The position numbers were made by a program, and so were the translations under genes. A stretch of DNA of 40,209 bases from Lactobacillus bombicola (GTDB lineage Bacteria; Bacillota; Bacilli; Lactobacillales; Lactobacillaceae): positions 26,656 to 66,864 of the forward strand of contig NZ_FOMN01000008.1 in assembly GCF_900112665.1 (NCBI RefSeq), read 5' to 3'. Of this stretch, positions 25,230 through 33,797 are shown piece after piece (the first letter of the stretch is position 1; every line of letters begins with the position of its first letter). The notes under the pieces were generated by a model that made no database searches, was not told where the DNA came from, and saw nothing but the letters and a program-made list of their open reading frames with translations.

Positions 25230-25505
25230 TTACTTATTATCTTGGATTAAATTTGGTTGAACTATTGTATTTTTTAGCTCATATTGTTCATTTTTCAAAT
25301 TGACTGGATCATTAGCCTTAGCCAAAATTTTTTTGAAATTATGGACAAATTTTGAGCGCGGCATCAAAACAATATGACCACAGCCCATACATTTCAAACG
25401 AATGTCCGCACCTAACCGCAAGATTTCCCAGTTATTAATCTTACAAGCATGTGGCTTCTTCATCAATACAGTATCAGCTAAATTGTATTGAATATTTTTA
25501 TTCAT
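25230..25505 (-). CDS. DUF951 protein with a CxxC motif
   Basis: Small conserved Firmicutes protein of unknown function. The start at ATG 25505 (MNKNIQYNLADTV) gives 91 residues, with AGGTG nine bases upstream; a GTG start four codons earlier is less likely. The domain occupies about residues 5-65: MKKPHACKINNWEILRLGAD followed by LKCMGCGH, where the Cys pair could bind zinc or a metal, and RSKF. The C-terminal 25 residues are an extension beyond the usual 65-residue length. It overlaps the 3' end of parB by eight bases and precedes ychF, the normal lactobacillus order. Confidence 0.85.
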   Translation of the reverse strand: MNKNIQYNLADTVLMKKPHACKINNWEILRLGADIRLKCMGCGHIVLMPRSKFVHNFKKILAKANDPVNLKNEQYELKNTIVQPNLIQDNK

Positions 25506-26385
25506 CAAGATCAACACCTAAAATATCAAGAATTCGATTCAATTCATCAACAGAAGAAAAAGAGATAGCTAAACGTCCGCTGCCCTTTTTACTTTCAGAA
25601 ATATTAACATTCGACCCTAACTTATCAGCTAAACGATGTTCGCTAGCCTTAATAAACGCTGATTTTTGCACTGCCTTTTTATGCGTTTTTTGTGAGTTCA
25701 ATTTGGCAACAAGTGCTTCAACTTTACGCACAGGCATACCTTCTTTAACAACCTGTTTGGCTACTTCATCAATTTTGTCCTTATTCTTTAACCCAAGCAA
25801 GGTCCGAGCCTGCCCCATTGATAAATCACCATGTTGTAACAAATGCTTAGTTTTATTAGGCAAGGTCAATAAGCGTAAATAGTTGGCAATATATGGACGT
25901 GACTTACCCATACGCTTAGAGACTTCTTCTTGTGTCAAGCCGAGATTTTTTTGAAGCATATCGTACGCTTGAGCTTCTTCAAGCGGGGTCAAGTCCTCAC
26001 GTTGTAAGTTTTCTAAAACAGCAACTTCCATCATCTGGCTTTCAGTAAAAGCACGAACAATTGCTGGAACCGTAGTCTTTTTAGCAATCTTAGATGCCCG
26101 ACAACGTCTTTCACCTGCAATAATTTCATAGCCATTTACAGATTTACGCACAATAATCGGTTGAAAAACTCCATTTTCTTTGATGGAATCAGCTAGTTCC
26201 TTCAAAGTTTTTTCGTCAAAATTACGGCGAGGTTGATATGGATTCGGTCTAATCTCACTTAAGGCAAGATCTTGAATTTCCTCTTCAGCTTCTTCAATCT
26301 GTGGCTCATCCTCAAATAAAGCCTCGATGCCCCGTCCTAAACCGCCATGTCTTTTTGTTTCCTTACTTTTTGAGTCTCTTGCCAT
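25498..26385 (-). CDS. parB: Chromosome partition protein ParB (Spo0J)
   Basis: Binds parS sites near the replication origin, slides along DNA as a CTP-dependent clamp and loads SMC. 295 residues: a basic N-terminal tail, the CTP-binding ParB/Srx domain with GERRCRA (about 110-116) and the ENLQREDLTPLEEAQAY segment, a central HTH (TQEEVSKRMGKSRPYIANYLRLL) and a C-terminal dimer domain. Overlaps parA by 23 bases, so translation is coupled. Paralogous to noc two genes upstream. Start is preceded by GGAGG. Confidence 0.93.
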   Translation of the reverse strand: MARDSKSKETKRHGGLGRGIEALFEDEPQIEEAEEEIQDLALSEIRPNPYQPRRNFDEKTLKELADSIKENGVFQPIIVRKSVNGYEIIAGERRCRASKIAKKTTVPAIVRAFTESQMMEVAVLENLQREDLTPLEEAQAYDMLQKNLGLTQEEVSKRMGKSRPYIANYLRLLTLPNKTKHLLQHGDLSMGQARTLLGLKNKDKIDEVAKQVVKEGMPVRKVEALVAKLNSQKTHKKAVQKSAFIKASEHRLADKLGSNVNISESKKGSGRLAISFSSVDELNRILDILGVDLDE

Positions 26386-27151
26386 GGTTATTCAGCACCT
26401 CCCTAGCCAAATCATCATAAACTTTTGCCCCCCGTGAATTAGGGGCATATTCAGTAATTGCTTCACCATAGCTGGGAGCTTCAGCTAGCTTAGTAATTCT
26501 TGGAATAATCGTCTGATAAACTTTATTTGAAAAATATGACTTAACTTCTTTAACTACTTCTGCTCCCAAGTTAGTTCGCGCATCTAGCATTGTCATAAGT
26601 ACGCCTTCAACACCCAAATCTTTATTAAAATGCTTTTGAACCAATCGAATTGTATTTAGCAGCTGGCTTAAGCCTTCCATTGCATAATACTCACTTTGAA
26701 CAGGAATCAGAATAGAATCAGAAGCTGTAAAAGCATTGATTGATAATTGCCCTAAAGACGGGGGACAATCGATAAAAATAAAATCATAGTCTCCACTTAC
26801 TGTATCTAAAGCGGACTTCAGGCGCGTTTCTCGCGCCATCATACTAATCAATTCAGTTTCGGCTCCTGACAAATTAATTGTAGCTGGAACCAAATCTAGT
26901 TTGGCAGTTGAAGTATGGAAAATCGTGTCTTTTAGTGGTACATCGTTAATTAAAACACTGTAGATATCTTCATCGATTTCTGACTTTTCAATTCCTAACC
27001 CAGAAGTTGCATTGCCTTGAGGATCAATGTCAACAATTAATACGTGATAGCCACGTTGGGCAATCGAAGCTGCCAAATTAATGGTCGTTGTCGTTTTGCC
27101 AACTCCACCTTTTTGGTTAGCCACCGAAATCACACTTACCATATTCTCCAT
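26363..27151 (-). CDS. parA: Chromosome partition ATPase ParA (Soj)
   Basis: Deviant Walker-type ATPase that works with ParB in origin segregation and modulates DnaA. 262 residues with the deviant Walker A KGGVGKTTT near residue 14, the switch segment DIDPQGNATSGLG and Walker B FIFIDCPPSL. Length is typical. Start uncertain: AGGAAGG sits only one base before ATG 27151 and ten bases before ATG 27142, which would give 259 residues and is equally plausible. Lies between noc and parB with a 6-base gap to noc. Confidence 0.94.
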   Translation of the reverse strand: MENMVSVISVANQKGGVGKTTTTINLAASIAQRGYHVLIVDIDPQGNATSGLGIEKSEIDEDIYSVLINDVPLKDTIFHTSTAKLDLVPATINLSGAETELISMMARETRLKSALDTVSGDYDFIFIDCPPSLGQLSINAFTASDSILIPVQSEYYAMEGLSQLLNTIRLVQKHFNKDLGVEGVLMTMLDARTNLGAEVVKEVKSYFSNKVYQTIIPRITKLAEAPSYGEAITEYAPNSRGAKVYDDLAREVLNNHGKRLKK

Positions 27152-27157
27152 GCCTTC

Positions 27158-28006
27158 CTACTTTCTTTTTAATTCGATTGTAATTTTATAATCATCAGGA
27201 TTATTATTTTCTTTAACTTTAACTTTAATCCCTGAGTCTTTAGCTAATTTTACCGCTTGTTTGATGGTATTAATTTGGACCTTCAAATCTTTAGGGATTC
27301 GGTTAACTGCCCGCTGCGTTTTTTCAGCTTCATCCTTTTCCTGCGCTTTAACTTTTTTATTGACAAAATAGCCATCAACATCTTTTATAATTTTTTCGGT
27401 ATCACTAACATTCAAATTATTAGCTAAAATTTCGTCTAAAACCCGACTCTGGTCTTTTTCACTCAATCCAACTAAGCAACGGCCATGACGCGGCGTTATT
27501 TCTCCACTTACCAAATAACTTTGGACTTTAGGCGTTAATTTTAATAAGCGCAATTTGTTAGCTACATAGGATTGCGACTTACCAATATTTTGCGCTAAAG
27601 TAGTTTGTGTTAAATTATTCATCTTCATTAAGTTATTGTAAGCCTGTGCTTCATCAATCGGGTTCAAATTTTCACGTTGTAAATTTTCAATTAAAGCCAG
27701 TGAAGCAGCTTGACTATCAGTCATATTATTAACAATGGCTGGTATGGTATTCCAATCTAATTGTTGCGCCGCTCTAAAACGCCGCTCGCCAGCAATTATT
27801 TCGTACTTTTCACCCTTTTCACGCACAATAATTGGCTGAAGTAAGCCGTCTTTAGCAAGCGTTGCCGCTAATTCATGAATTGATTGATCTGAAAATTCAT
27901 GCCGCGGTTGGTACGAATTAGGCTCAATCTGTTTTAATGTAATATCTTGAATTTGTTTATCTTTAGGAATCTCATCATGATGCCGTAAAGAAGAAAAAAA
28001 TGACAT
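27158..28006 (-). CDS. noc: Nucleoid occlusion protein Noc (ParB paralogue)
   Basis: ParB-like CTPase that binds sites across the chromosome and keeps the division septum away from the nucleoid. 282 residues, with GERRFRA (CTP-binding box), ENLQRENLNPIDEAQAY, an HTH (TQTTLAQNIGKSQSYVANKLRLL) and a lysine-rich C-terminus. The short N-terminus MSFFSSLRHHDE is amphipathic, as required for Noc membrane attachment. Called Noc rather than ParB because it lies directly downstream of rsmG and upstream of the soj-spo0J pair. GGAGG is nine bases before ATG. Confidence 0.9.
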   Translation of the reverse strand: MSFFSSLRHHDEIPKDKQIQDITLKQIEPNSYQPRHEFSDQSIHELAATLAKDGLLQPIIVREKGEKYEIIAGERRFRAAQQLDWNTIPAIVNNMTDSQAASLALIENLQRENLNPIDEAQAYNNLMKMNNLTQTTLAQNIGKSQSYVANKLRLLKLTPKVQSYLVSGEITPRHGRCLVGLSEKDQSRVLDEILANNLNVSDTEKIIKDVDGYFVNKKVKAQEKDEAEKTQRAVNRIPKDLKVQINTIKQAVKLAKDSGIKVKVKENNNPDDYKITIELKRK

Positions 28007-28023
28007 GTAATAATCCTCCCTAA

Positions 28024-28746
28024 TCAGTGAATCGGTTTGCGGTGTGGGGTACCCGCCTGTCGTGGATATTTTTTAGGTGTCTCCTTCGTTTTTTGTACTA
28101 GAATTAAGGTTCGTTCTTCACTACTATTAGGTAATTGTAAATCTTTTACTTCTAGCAATTTTCCTCCCAATAAAGCAATAGCTTTTTTAGCCGCACTTAA
28201 TTCACTTTCAGCTTTTGGGCCTTTTAATGCCACCAAGTAACCACCTTTTTTGACCAATGGTAAACAATATTCACTTAAAACTGCCATATTAGCCACTGCT
28301 CTTGCCGTTACAATATCAAACTGCTCACGATAAAGCTTGTCTTGACCAATATCTTCGGCGCGACTATGAACGAGAGTTACATCTTCAAGCTTCAATTGTT
28401 CAATCAAGTTTTGTAAAAAAGTTAATCTTTTACCTAATGAATCAACAATTGTAACTTTAATTTCTGGTTGCACTATCTTAAGTGGAATTGATGGGAAACC
28501 TGCTCCGGCACCCACGTCACATATCTTACTTTCATTTTTGAAAATATTGTTAAAAACCAACAAAGGCGTAATACTATCAAAAAAGTGCTTCAAATAAACA
28601 TCACTTTCAGCAGTTATCCGCGTGAGGTTGACGTGCTGATTAGCAGCAACCAAGTTAGTAAAGTATTGCTTAAATTGGTTGATTTGCTTTTCATTTAATT
28701 TACAATTACATTTTGATAATTCATGGACAAATTGTTCAGGATTCAT
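28024..28746 (-). CDS. rsmG: 16S rRNA m7G527 methyltransferase RsmG
   Basis: SAM-dependent methyltransferase that modifies G527 of 16S rRNA (formerly GidB). 240 residues: Rossmann motif [17 protein letters not shown] (about 78-93), motif [15 protein letters not shown], and the [23 protein letters not shown] stretch typical of RsmG. The C-terminal tail [16 protein letters not shown] is the conserved basic end. Starts 17 bases before noc. Its 5' leader holds unusual GTGAAAC/GTTTCAC repeats next to the start codon (see separate entry). Confidence 0.96.
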   Translation of the reverse strand: MNPEQFVHELSKCNCKLNEKQINQFKQYFTNLVAANQHVNLTRITAESDVYLKHFFDSITPLLVFNNIFKNESKICDVGAGAGFPSIPLKIVQPEIKVTIVDSLGKRLTFLQNLIEQLKLEDVTLVHSRAEDIGQDKLYREQFDIVTARAVANMAVLSEYCLPLVKKGGYLVALKGPKAESELSAAKKAIALLGGKLLEVKDLQLPNSSEERTLILVQKTKETPKKYPRQAGTPHRKPIH

Positions 28747-28772
28747 TTTTCACCCGTGAAACCTTGTTTCAC
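28746..28772. repeat. parS-like half-sites in the rsmG leader
   Basis: Three half-sites in 27 bases: TTTTTCAC (28746-28753), GTGAAACC (28756-28763), TGTTTCAC (28765-28772). The consensus parS is two such halves meeting directly. Here the first pair is separated by two extra bases and the second pair is in reversed arrangement (GTGAAAC-CTT-GTTTCAC). In the rsmG mRNA the same bases can form either a 7-bp hairpin or a 5-bp one that covers the GGGTGA ribosome site. Confidence 0.5.
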
Positions 28773-28840
28773 ACCCTATAAATTTAACGCTAAAAACGAC
28801 TTATTGTAAAGTCATACATCCCTATAATTATGGAATATTT

Positions 28841-28887
28841 TTTGACTGTCGTCAAAGTCTAAACACATAAAATAAGCTATAATAGCT
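28841..28887 (+). promoter_or_regulatory. cvpA promoter region with two palindromes
   Basis: TTTGAC-TGTC-GTCAAA at 28841-28856 and AGCTAT-A-ATAGCT at 28875-28887. The second contains the -10 box TATAAT (28878-28883). A matching -35 is weak. Ribosome site AAGGAG precedes the ATG at 28903. The palindromes may be operators for an unknown regulator. Confidence 0.45.
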
Positions 28888-28902
28888 GCAAAGGAGAAAA
28901 AA

Positions 28903-29439
28903 ATGATTGTTACTTTAATTGTTCTGACTTACTTAGCCTTTAAAACATATAAAGGTTATCAAACTGGGTTTACCAAGTTAATTATTAATTTGATTTTTGC
29001 GGCCATCGTTTTTATCATGGCTATTCTTTTTCAAAATCCTTTAGGCAATTGGATTTATGGTCAGGTTACTGGACAAAATATTCAAACAACTTTAACCCCA
29101 GCGACCAACTTAATGCTATTTCGTTTCTTAGCCTTTTTCATCATTTTATTCGTTGGTAAATGGATTAGTAAAATCTTTAAAAGTTGGGTTCCAAATAAAA
29201 ACCCGCATTCAACTAGCTTTGGTACTATTTTAGATGGCGTCTTAGGCGGAATTGCTTCTTTATTTGCTAGTTATTTCTTTGTTTACATTATTTTATCGAT
29301 GATAAATGCGCTCCAAAATCCTTGGTTTATTCAGCAAACGCTCGATTCAGCATTTATCCGGTTTATTATTTACAATACTCCAATACTATCTAACGGAATG
29401 TTTAATATGATTTTTAGCATTAGTCGCACTGCAGCATAA
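28903..29439 (+). CDS. CvpA family membrane protein
   Basis: 178 residues, with four hydrophobic helices (about 1-20, 25-47, 70-92, 105-140), matching the CvpA/colicin V production family. CvpA proteins are widespread inner membrane proteins; envelope stress and biofilm roles are reported in other bacteria, but no reaction is known. The pattern YKGYQTGF near residues 17-24 and the GTILDGVLGGIASLF segment are the family marks. Transcribed divergently from rsmG and closed by its own terminator. Confidence 0.8.
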   Translation: MIVTLIVLTYLAFKTYKGYQTGFTKLIINLIFAAIVFIMAILFQNPLGNWIYGQVTGQNIQTTLTPATNLMLFRFLAFFIILFVGKWISKIFKSWVPNKNPHSTSFGTILDGVLGGIASLFASYFFVYIILSMINALQNPWFIQQTLDSAFIRFIIYNTPILSNGMFNMIFSISRTAA

Positions 29440-29501
29440 TGGAGCAATATGCTTTACACTCACAGAATATTAAACTCATAAATATGGCTAACTTATGACA
29501 G

Positions 29502-29528
29502 AGCAAGTAGTTTTTCTACTTGCTTTTT
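29502..29528 (+). terminator. cvpA terminator
   Basis: AGCAAGTAG (29502-29510), loop TTTTT, CTACTTGCT (29516-29524) and T-run to 29528. About 65 bases after the cvpA stop. Confidence 0.85.
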
Positions 29529-29743
29529 ATATACTTTTAACTACTAATGCCCCAAAACTTCCCTTATAAACTTTTAGCATATTTAGCAGTAGTACTTCAG
29601 GCTATATTTATAAAATTCACCTTAATTTTTTGCACTATTAGAATGGACTCAAGTATTTATGATTTAAAACAAACGGAATAATAAAATTTTTATGCATAAC
29701 TCAAATAATTAAGGTAAACTACATATAGAAAGGATAGAGATTT
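29529..29743. other. Upstream region of the C39-like protease
   Basis: With the cvpA tail, about 300 bases carry no gene. No frame is convincing. TAAACT (29715-29720) is a possible -10 for the protease gene without a clear -35; AAAGGA lies nine bases before the ATG. No repeats seen. Confidence 0.45.
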
Positions 29744-30676
29744 ATGATGAATAAAAAGCAAGTATTAAAAAAGATTATTACTATCAGCGTAGCTTTACTG
29801 CTATATGTTTCAGCTGCTAATGACAGTTTAATCTCTAAAGTTAGTGCCGATTCAGTAGCTCCAACTACTGAACTAGCTTCTAAAAAGGTTAAACCTTTTA
29901 ACGTGGCCGTGATCAAAAAGAACTATGGCGTATATCAGGGATTATTTGAAAATAAAAAATCCAGTGCCAAATACTTCCACCAAAATTTTGTAGTTTCTCA
30001 TGTTTCTACTCATAATGGTAAAAAGTATTACTGGATTAGCAAAAAAAATCAGCCAGCAATTGGTTATATTAATCAAAACGCTGTAGCTAAACCTAACCAA
30101 AGCAAACTAATTAAGGTTCCTTATGTAAGCCAATATGTCCCCGTTAAAACACCTTGGGGATGTGCCGGTGCCTCAATGGCAATGCTCTTAGGCTCACAAG
30201 GACAAGAAATTACTACTAGTTTACTGCAAAAAATTCAAGATAATTTACCAATGCAACCAATAAAAGGTGGTCAAAAAGGCAATGTATACACTGGCGTAGG
30301 CTTTGGCTATGTAATTCAACCAGGCGCATTAAGTAAGTATGCTCGTACTTTTGATAAAGGTAAGAATGTTATTAATATTTCTAAAAAAAATCTAACTCTT
30401 AATGATATTAAAATGTATCTTCAAGCTGGAAAACCTGTTTTATTTTACGGCTTTTCTTCATACCAAAAGCCTGGTGATTATGTCCGTAATCACTGTAAGG
30501 TAATCACAGGCTATCGTCATGGAGATTTTCGTGTTTATGACCCTCTCTACTATTCTAGAAATGATGGCGCTGGTAGTGGTGGCAAAAACATGGCATATGA
30601 CCATGGTGCGATTGCTTGGGTACCCAAAGCCGCTTTACAAAATGAATTCTGCCATAAAGCAATTACACTTAAATAA
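29744..30676 (+). CDS. Secreted C39-like cysteine peptidase
   Basis: 310 residues: N-terminal signal peptide (hydrophobic 10-25, likely cleavage near VSADS at 33-37), a GW/SH3-like segment (about 50-115, with KYFHQNFVVSHVSTHNGKKYYWIS), which in lactobacilli often anchors proteins to the cell wall, and a C39_2 peptidase domain with the expected triad Cys140 (TPWGCAGASMAML), His250 (RNHCKVITGY) and Asp266 (FRVYDPL). The role is unknown; related domains cut peptides or peptidoglycan cross-links. Starts MMNKK with AAAGGA upstream; it stands alone with a terminator on both sides. Confidence 0.82.
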   Translation: MMNKKQVLKKIITISVALLLYVSAANDSLISKVSADSVAPTTELASKKVKPFNVAVIKKNYGVYQGLFENKKSSAKYFHQNFVVSHVSTHNGKKYYWISKKNQPAIGYINQNAVAKPNQSKLIKVPYVSQYVPVKTPWGCAGASMAMLLGSQGQEITTSLLQKIQDNLPMQPIKGGQKGNVYTGVGFGYVIQPGALSKYARTFDKGKNVINISKKNLTLNDIKMYLQAGKPVLFYGFSSYQKPGDYVRNHCKVITGYRHGDFRVYDPLYYSRNDGAGSGGKNMAYDHGAIAWVPKAALQNEFCHKAITLK

Positions 30677-30688
30677 TTATTATTTTAC

Positions 30689-30724
30689 AAAAAAGCCTAG
30701 GATTTTAAACATCCTAGGCTTTTT
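30689..30724. terminator. Bidirectional terminator
   Basis: AAAAAAGCCTAGGAT (30689-30703), loop TTTAAAC, ATCCTAGGCTTTTT (30711-30724). Separates the convergent peptidase and apbE genes. Confidence 0.9.
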
Positions 30725-30743
30725 CAACATAAAAATTACTACT

Positions 30744-31667
30744 TTAAAAATTATCACGTTCAAGATGTCCGTCATTATAAACAAAAATTGCTCCTATTCG
30801 ACTAGGGTCATCGTGCCATTTGTCAATCGGGTGCTGCGCAAAAAAGAGTCGCTTACATTCAATTTCAGCTTGAACTGAAGTTTTGGTAAAAGTAGTCACT
30901 CCCGCTAAATCAGTTTCAACAGGGTAACCAGTTCGTGGATCAATTAAATGATGATATTTATGTCCATCAACTTCAAGGTAACGTTCATATGTACCACTTG
31001 TTACGGCTGAGCATTCTGGTACCATTTCCGAGGTAATATTTTTACCACGAGCCGCTTTAGGATCTTGTACCCCAACTACCCATTGTCCATTAGCCCGTTT
31101 AGGTGATTGACCTACCAATAAAATATTTCCACCTAAATTAATAATACCTGCATGTACACCAAAAGCACGCCAATAATCACGAATGCGATCTGCAATCCAA
31201 CCCTTGGCTATCCCGCCTAAATCAATCTCCATACCAGGTTGCTGTAAAAATACAGTTTGATCAGTATCATTTAAGTCAACATTAAAAGGATTAATCAACT
31301 GTTTTTTTTGGGTAATCTGTTCCTTCGTCGGTACATGCGCATTTTTAAAGCCAATTGCCCATAATTTGACAAGTGGCCCAATTAAGGCATTGAAACCATA
31401 ATTTTGGCGACTTTCATTTACCGCCAACTTAACTAAATCGTAAGTTGCACTAGACACTTGCACTGCAGTTTTTCCCGCAGCATGGTTGATACTCATTACC
31501 TCAGACTTATCCCGATTAACTGTTAATAGATCTTCATAATAATCAATTAAATCAAAGGATTCATCAATAATATTAGTTTTTTTGGTACCAAAAATTTGTA
31601 AATTAATGGTTGTACCTAAAGCATGATGCTGTCCCACTGCTTGTTCTAATGCCAATTCTTCAATCAT
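30744..31667 (-). CDS. apbE: FAD:protein FMN transferase (ApbE), cytosolic type
   Basis: Mg-dependent enzyme that attaches FMN to a Thr or Ser of target proteins. Start at 31667 (MIEELALEQAVGQHH) gives 307 residues and starts eight bases after the phosphatase stop; an upstream in-frame ATG is inside the phosphatase. Motifs: GTTINLQIFG (N-terminal), EIDLGGIAKGWIAD (147-160), INLGGN (176-181), His240-LIDPRTG (247), and a final AGVTTF. No lipoprotein signal or lipobox is present, unlike the exported ApbE of most Gram-positives, so it would flavinylate cytoplasmic proteins. Targets are not apparent nearby. Confidence 0.88.
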   Translation of the reverse strand: MIEELALEQAVGQHHALGTTINLQIFGTKKTNIIDESFDLIDYYEDLLTVNRDKSEVMSINHAAGKTAVQVSSATYDLVKLAVNESRQNYGFNALIGPLVKLWAIGFKNAHVPTKEQITQKKQLINPFNVDLNDTDQTVFLQQPGMEIDLGGIAKGWIADRIRDYWRAFGVHAGIINLGGNILLVGQSPKRANGQWVVGVQDPKAARGKNITSEMVPECSAVTSGTYERYLEVDGHKYHHLIDPRTGYPVETDLAGVTTFTKTSVQAEIECKRLFFAQHPIDKWHDDPSRIGAIFVYNDGHLERDNF

Positions 31668-31674
31668 TTTATTC

Positions 31675-32466
31675 TTATTTCTCCAAATATTTTTCTCTAA
31701 GCAATTCCTGCATCTGATGATCAATGCCTAATTGGTTAACAATGTATGCATCCAAACTACCATATTTTTTATTAATTGCGATTAAACTAGTGTCAAAATA
31801 TGTATTCGCCACTGACCCTAATACACGCATATTGGCCCGAAACATTTCATTCTCACCATTTTCTTTAAAGCTTTGATCACGTACTGCCCTATATTCATTA
31901 AGTAAATAGTTTGAATACAGGTAGTCACATCTAATCGTTTCCATATCTACGCCTAAAATATATAGCAGTAGAATCGTAACTAAACCCGTTCTATCTTTAC
32001 CTTCCGAGCAATGATATAAGACAGCTCCTTTGTCTGTTTTGCTGATAGTCTGTATAATCTGGTGAAAACTAGCTTGCGCTCTTTTAGTCAGCACGTGATT
32101 ATGATAACGTTGACACATTAATTTAAAACCAGCATATTGATCACAACGATACTTGGCAAATTCTTTTTGCATATCTAACTTACTGCCACCAGGATTAGCT
32201 TCATCAGAAAGTGGAAAATGATAATGTTTGACACCTGGTAATTTTCGGTCAGGATTTTTTTTACATTCAGTCGATGATCGCAGATCAATTATTTCTTTTA
32301 AGCCGTAGTTCAACAAAAACTGTTCGTCCTTTAAAGTTATTTTACTAAAATTACCTGTTCTTAATAAACGATGAAACTTGATTTTTCTTCCATCAATTCC
32401 AACGTATCCGCCTAAATCACGTGGGTTGCGAACAGACTTGACTGGTAAAACAACTGGATCAGACAT
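31675..32466 (-). CDS. Tyrosine/dual-specificity phosphatase family protein (LipA-like)
   Basis: Cysteine phosphatase with the P-loop HCSEGKDRTG: nucleophile Cys153 and Arg159 (C-x5-R). 263 residues, of the Y_phosphatase3 family. The N-terminal VRNPRDLGGYVG is the conserved opening of this family and the DLRSSTE segment is the substrate-side turn. No signal peptide is seen. Members act on phosphoproteins or phosphoinositides; the substrate here is unknown. It starts 18 bases after a terminator and is followed eight bases later by apbE, so the two form one unit. Confidence 0.86.
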   Translation of the reverse strand: MSDPVVLPVKSVRNPRDLGGYVGIDGRKIKFHRLLRTGNFSKITLKDEQFLLNYGLKEIIDLRSSTECKKNPDRKLPGVKHYHFPLSDEANPGGSKLDMQKEFAKYRCDQYAGFKLMCQRYHNHVLTKRAQASFHQIIQTISKTDKGAVLYHCSEGKDRTGLVTILLLYILGVDMETIRCDYLYSNYLLNEYRAVRDQSFKENGENEMFRANMRVLGSVANTYFDTSLIAINKKYGSLDAYIVNQLGIDHQMQELLREKYLEK

Positions 32467-32484
32467 ACTAATACCTCTACTAAT

Positions 32485-32520
32485 AAAAAATAATCGGATA
32501 GTTACTTCTATCCGATTATT
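32485..32520 (-). terminator. Terminator of the flavin reductase pair
   Basis: AATAATCGGATAG (32489-32501), loop TTACTT, CTATCCGATTATT (32508-32520); on the minus strand the T-run is the complement of the A-run at 32484-32489. Ends the flavin reductase transcript before the phosphatase gene. Confidence 0.85.
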
Positions 32521-32550
32521 TTACTCTCTGCTAATCAATCTAGCAAAAAA

Positions 32551-33099
32551 TTATTTATTTGCTTGTTCAACAAACTTAAAGAAACTATCCATCATACCAT
32601 CTAATTGCTTGATAGTCGCTTCATCAGTCAAGTCACCAGTTTCTTTATCAAACTTACTTGCTGCTTGACCAATTAAAACTTCGTTTCCTGGTAAAACATT
32701 AGCACTCATATCAGGCGAAAGAAGAATTTCACGGATATCTTCTTGGGCACGACTACTACCTTGGCCACCTACTGAAGCACCAACTACAGCAACTGGCTTC
32801 ATTTTCATTACATTTGGACCAGCATGTGAACCAAGCCATTCAAGACTACTCTTTAGAGCAGCTGGAATAGTATGATCATATTCTGGAGTAGTAATTACAA
32901 TACCATCAGCGCTCTTAATATCCTCAATCCAAGCTTTAATTGATTCATCAGCCATTTCTGTTCTACAAAATGGAGTTAGCTTATCAATTTCTTTTACTTC
33001 AATATCAGCTTTATCACCATAATGCTTAGCAATAAACTTAGCTAAAAAGCGATTATATGAAAAAGGTGCATTTGTACCAACAATTGCTAATAATTTCAT
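32551..33099 (-). CDS. NADPH-dependent FMN reductase / azoreductase family protein
   Basis: Flavodoxin-fold oxidoreductase, 182 residues, that reduces FMN or quinone/azo compounds with NADPH. Motifs: N-terminal LLAIVGTNA phosphate loop, TPEYDHTIPAALKSSLEWL (flavin-contacting loop and helix) and VVGASVGGQGSSRAQEDI. Second gene of a pair with a 12-base gap and ending at a terminator. The two paralogues differ in the flavin loop: this one keeps the usual TPEY. The cytosolic apbE two genes downstream deals with flavins as well. Confidence 0.85.
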   Translation of the reverse strand: MKLLAIVGTNAPFSYNRFLAKFIAKHYGDKADIEVKEIDKLTPFCRTEMADESIKAWIEDIKSADGIVITTPEYDHTIPAALKSSLEWLGSHAGPNVMKMKPVAVVGASVGGQGSSRAQEDIREILLSPDMSANVLPGNEVLIGQAASKFDKETGDLTDEATIKQLDGMMDSFFKFVEQANK

Positions 33100-33110
33100 T
33101 CTTGGTCCTC

Positions 33111-33650
33111 CTACTTAGTAATTTGTGCGTACCATTCGTCAACTTCATCGAAGAAGTGACCTAAGAATTCAACAGTAGACTCATCAGTTAAGTTACCATT
33201 TTCATCAAATTGGCTTGGTGCAGTGCCCATCATAAACTCATCACCATTAAACACTAGGGCATTGAAACCTGGTGCAGACAACAAGCTCTTTAATCGACTT
33301 TGGGAACGAGCAGCACCTTGAGGCATTGGTGAGGTTGATACAATAACAATTGGCTTACCGTTAAAAGGACGTGTAGAACTTGACAACCACTCAAGTGTAC
33401 TACTCATAGCACTAGTTACCGAGTGTTGTTGCTCTGGGGAACCGATTAAGACTAAATCAGCGGCCTTAATCTCTTCACTTAAACTTTGAATAGCTACAGG
33501 GAGCTCTTCACCTTCTTTAAACATTGGTAATCCTTTAACTGTTACCAGTTTAAAATCATATCTATCAGCAAAATGCTTAGTAATATACTTAAGCAATGCC
33601 TCATTAAACGAATTATTGGCATTTGAGCCAGATAATGCAAGGATTTTCAT
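33111..33650 (-). CDS. NADPH-dependent FMN reductase paralogue with altered flavin loop
   Basis: 179 residues of the same flavodoxin-like fold as the next gene. Opening [19 protein letters not shown] phosphate loop; the flavin-contacting loop reads [19 protein letters not shown] instead of TPEYxxSIPAALKxxLxWL, losing the usual Tyr; then [19 protein letters not shown]. Together the pair look like a tandem duplication with one copy diverged. A ribosome site AAGGTGG lies before the ATG. The TetR gene lies 147 bases upstream on the same strand and may control the pair. Confidence 0.82.
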   Translation of the reverse strand: MKILALSGSNANNSFNEALLKYITKHFADRYDFKLVTVKGLPMFKEGEELPVAIQSLSEEIKAADLVLIGSPEQQHSVTSAMSSTLEWLSSSTRPFNGKPIVIVSTSPMPQGAARSQSRLKSLLSAPGFNALVFNGDEFMMGTAPSQFDENGNLTDESTVEFLGHFFDEVDEWYAQITK

Positions 33651-33797
33651 AAAAAACCACCTTTCAGAAAACTAACTTCTATTAGGTAATTGTAACATTT
33701 TTGATATTGATTTTACATAGACTTGCATTCAAATTACTTTATTTCAAAGAAGTACCAAAAACCAAATTAATTATTTACATTAAAACTTATCTTTTTA

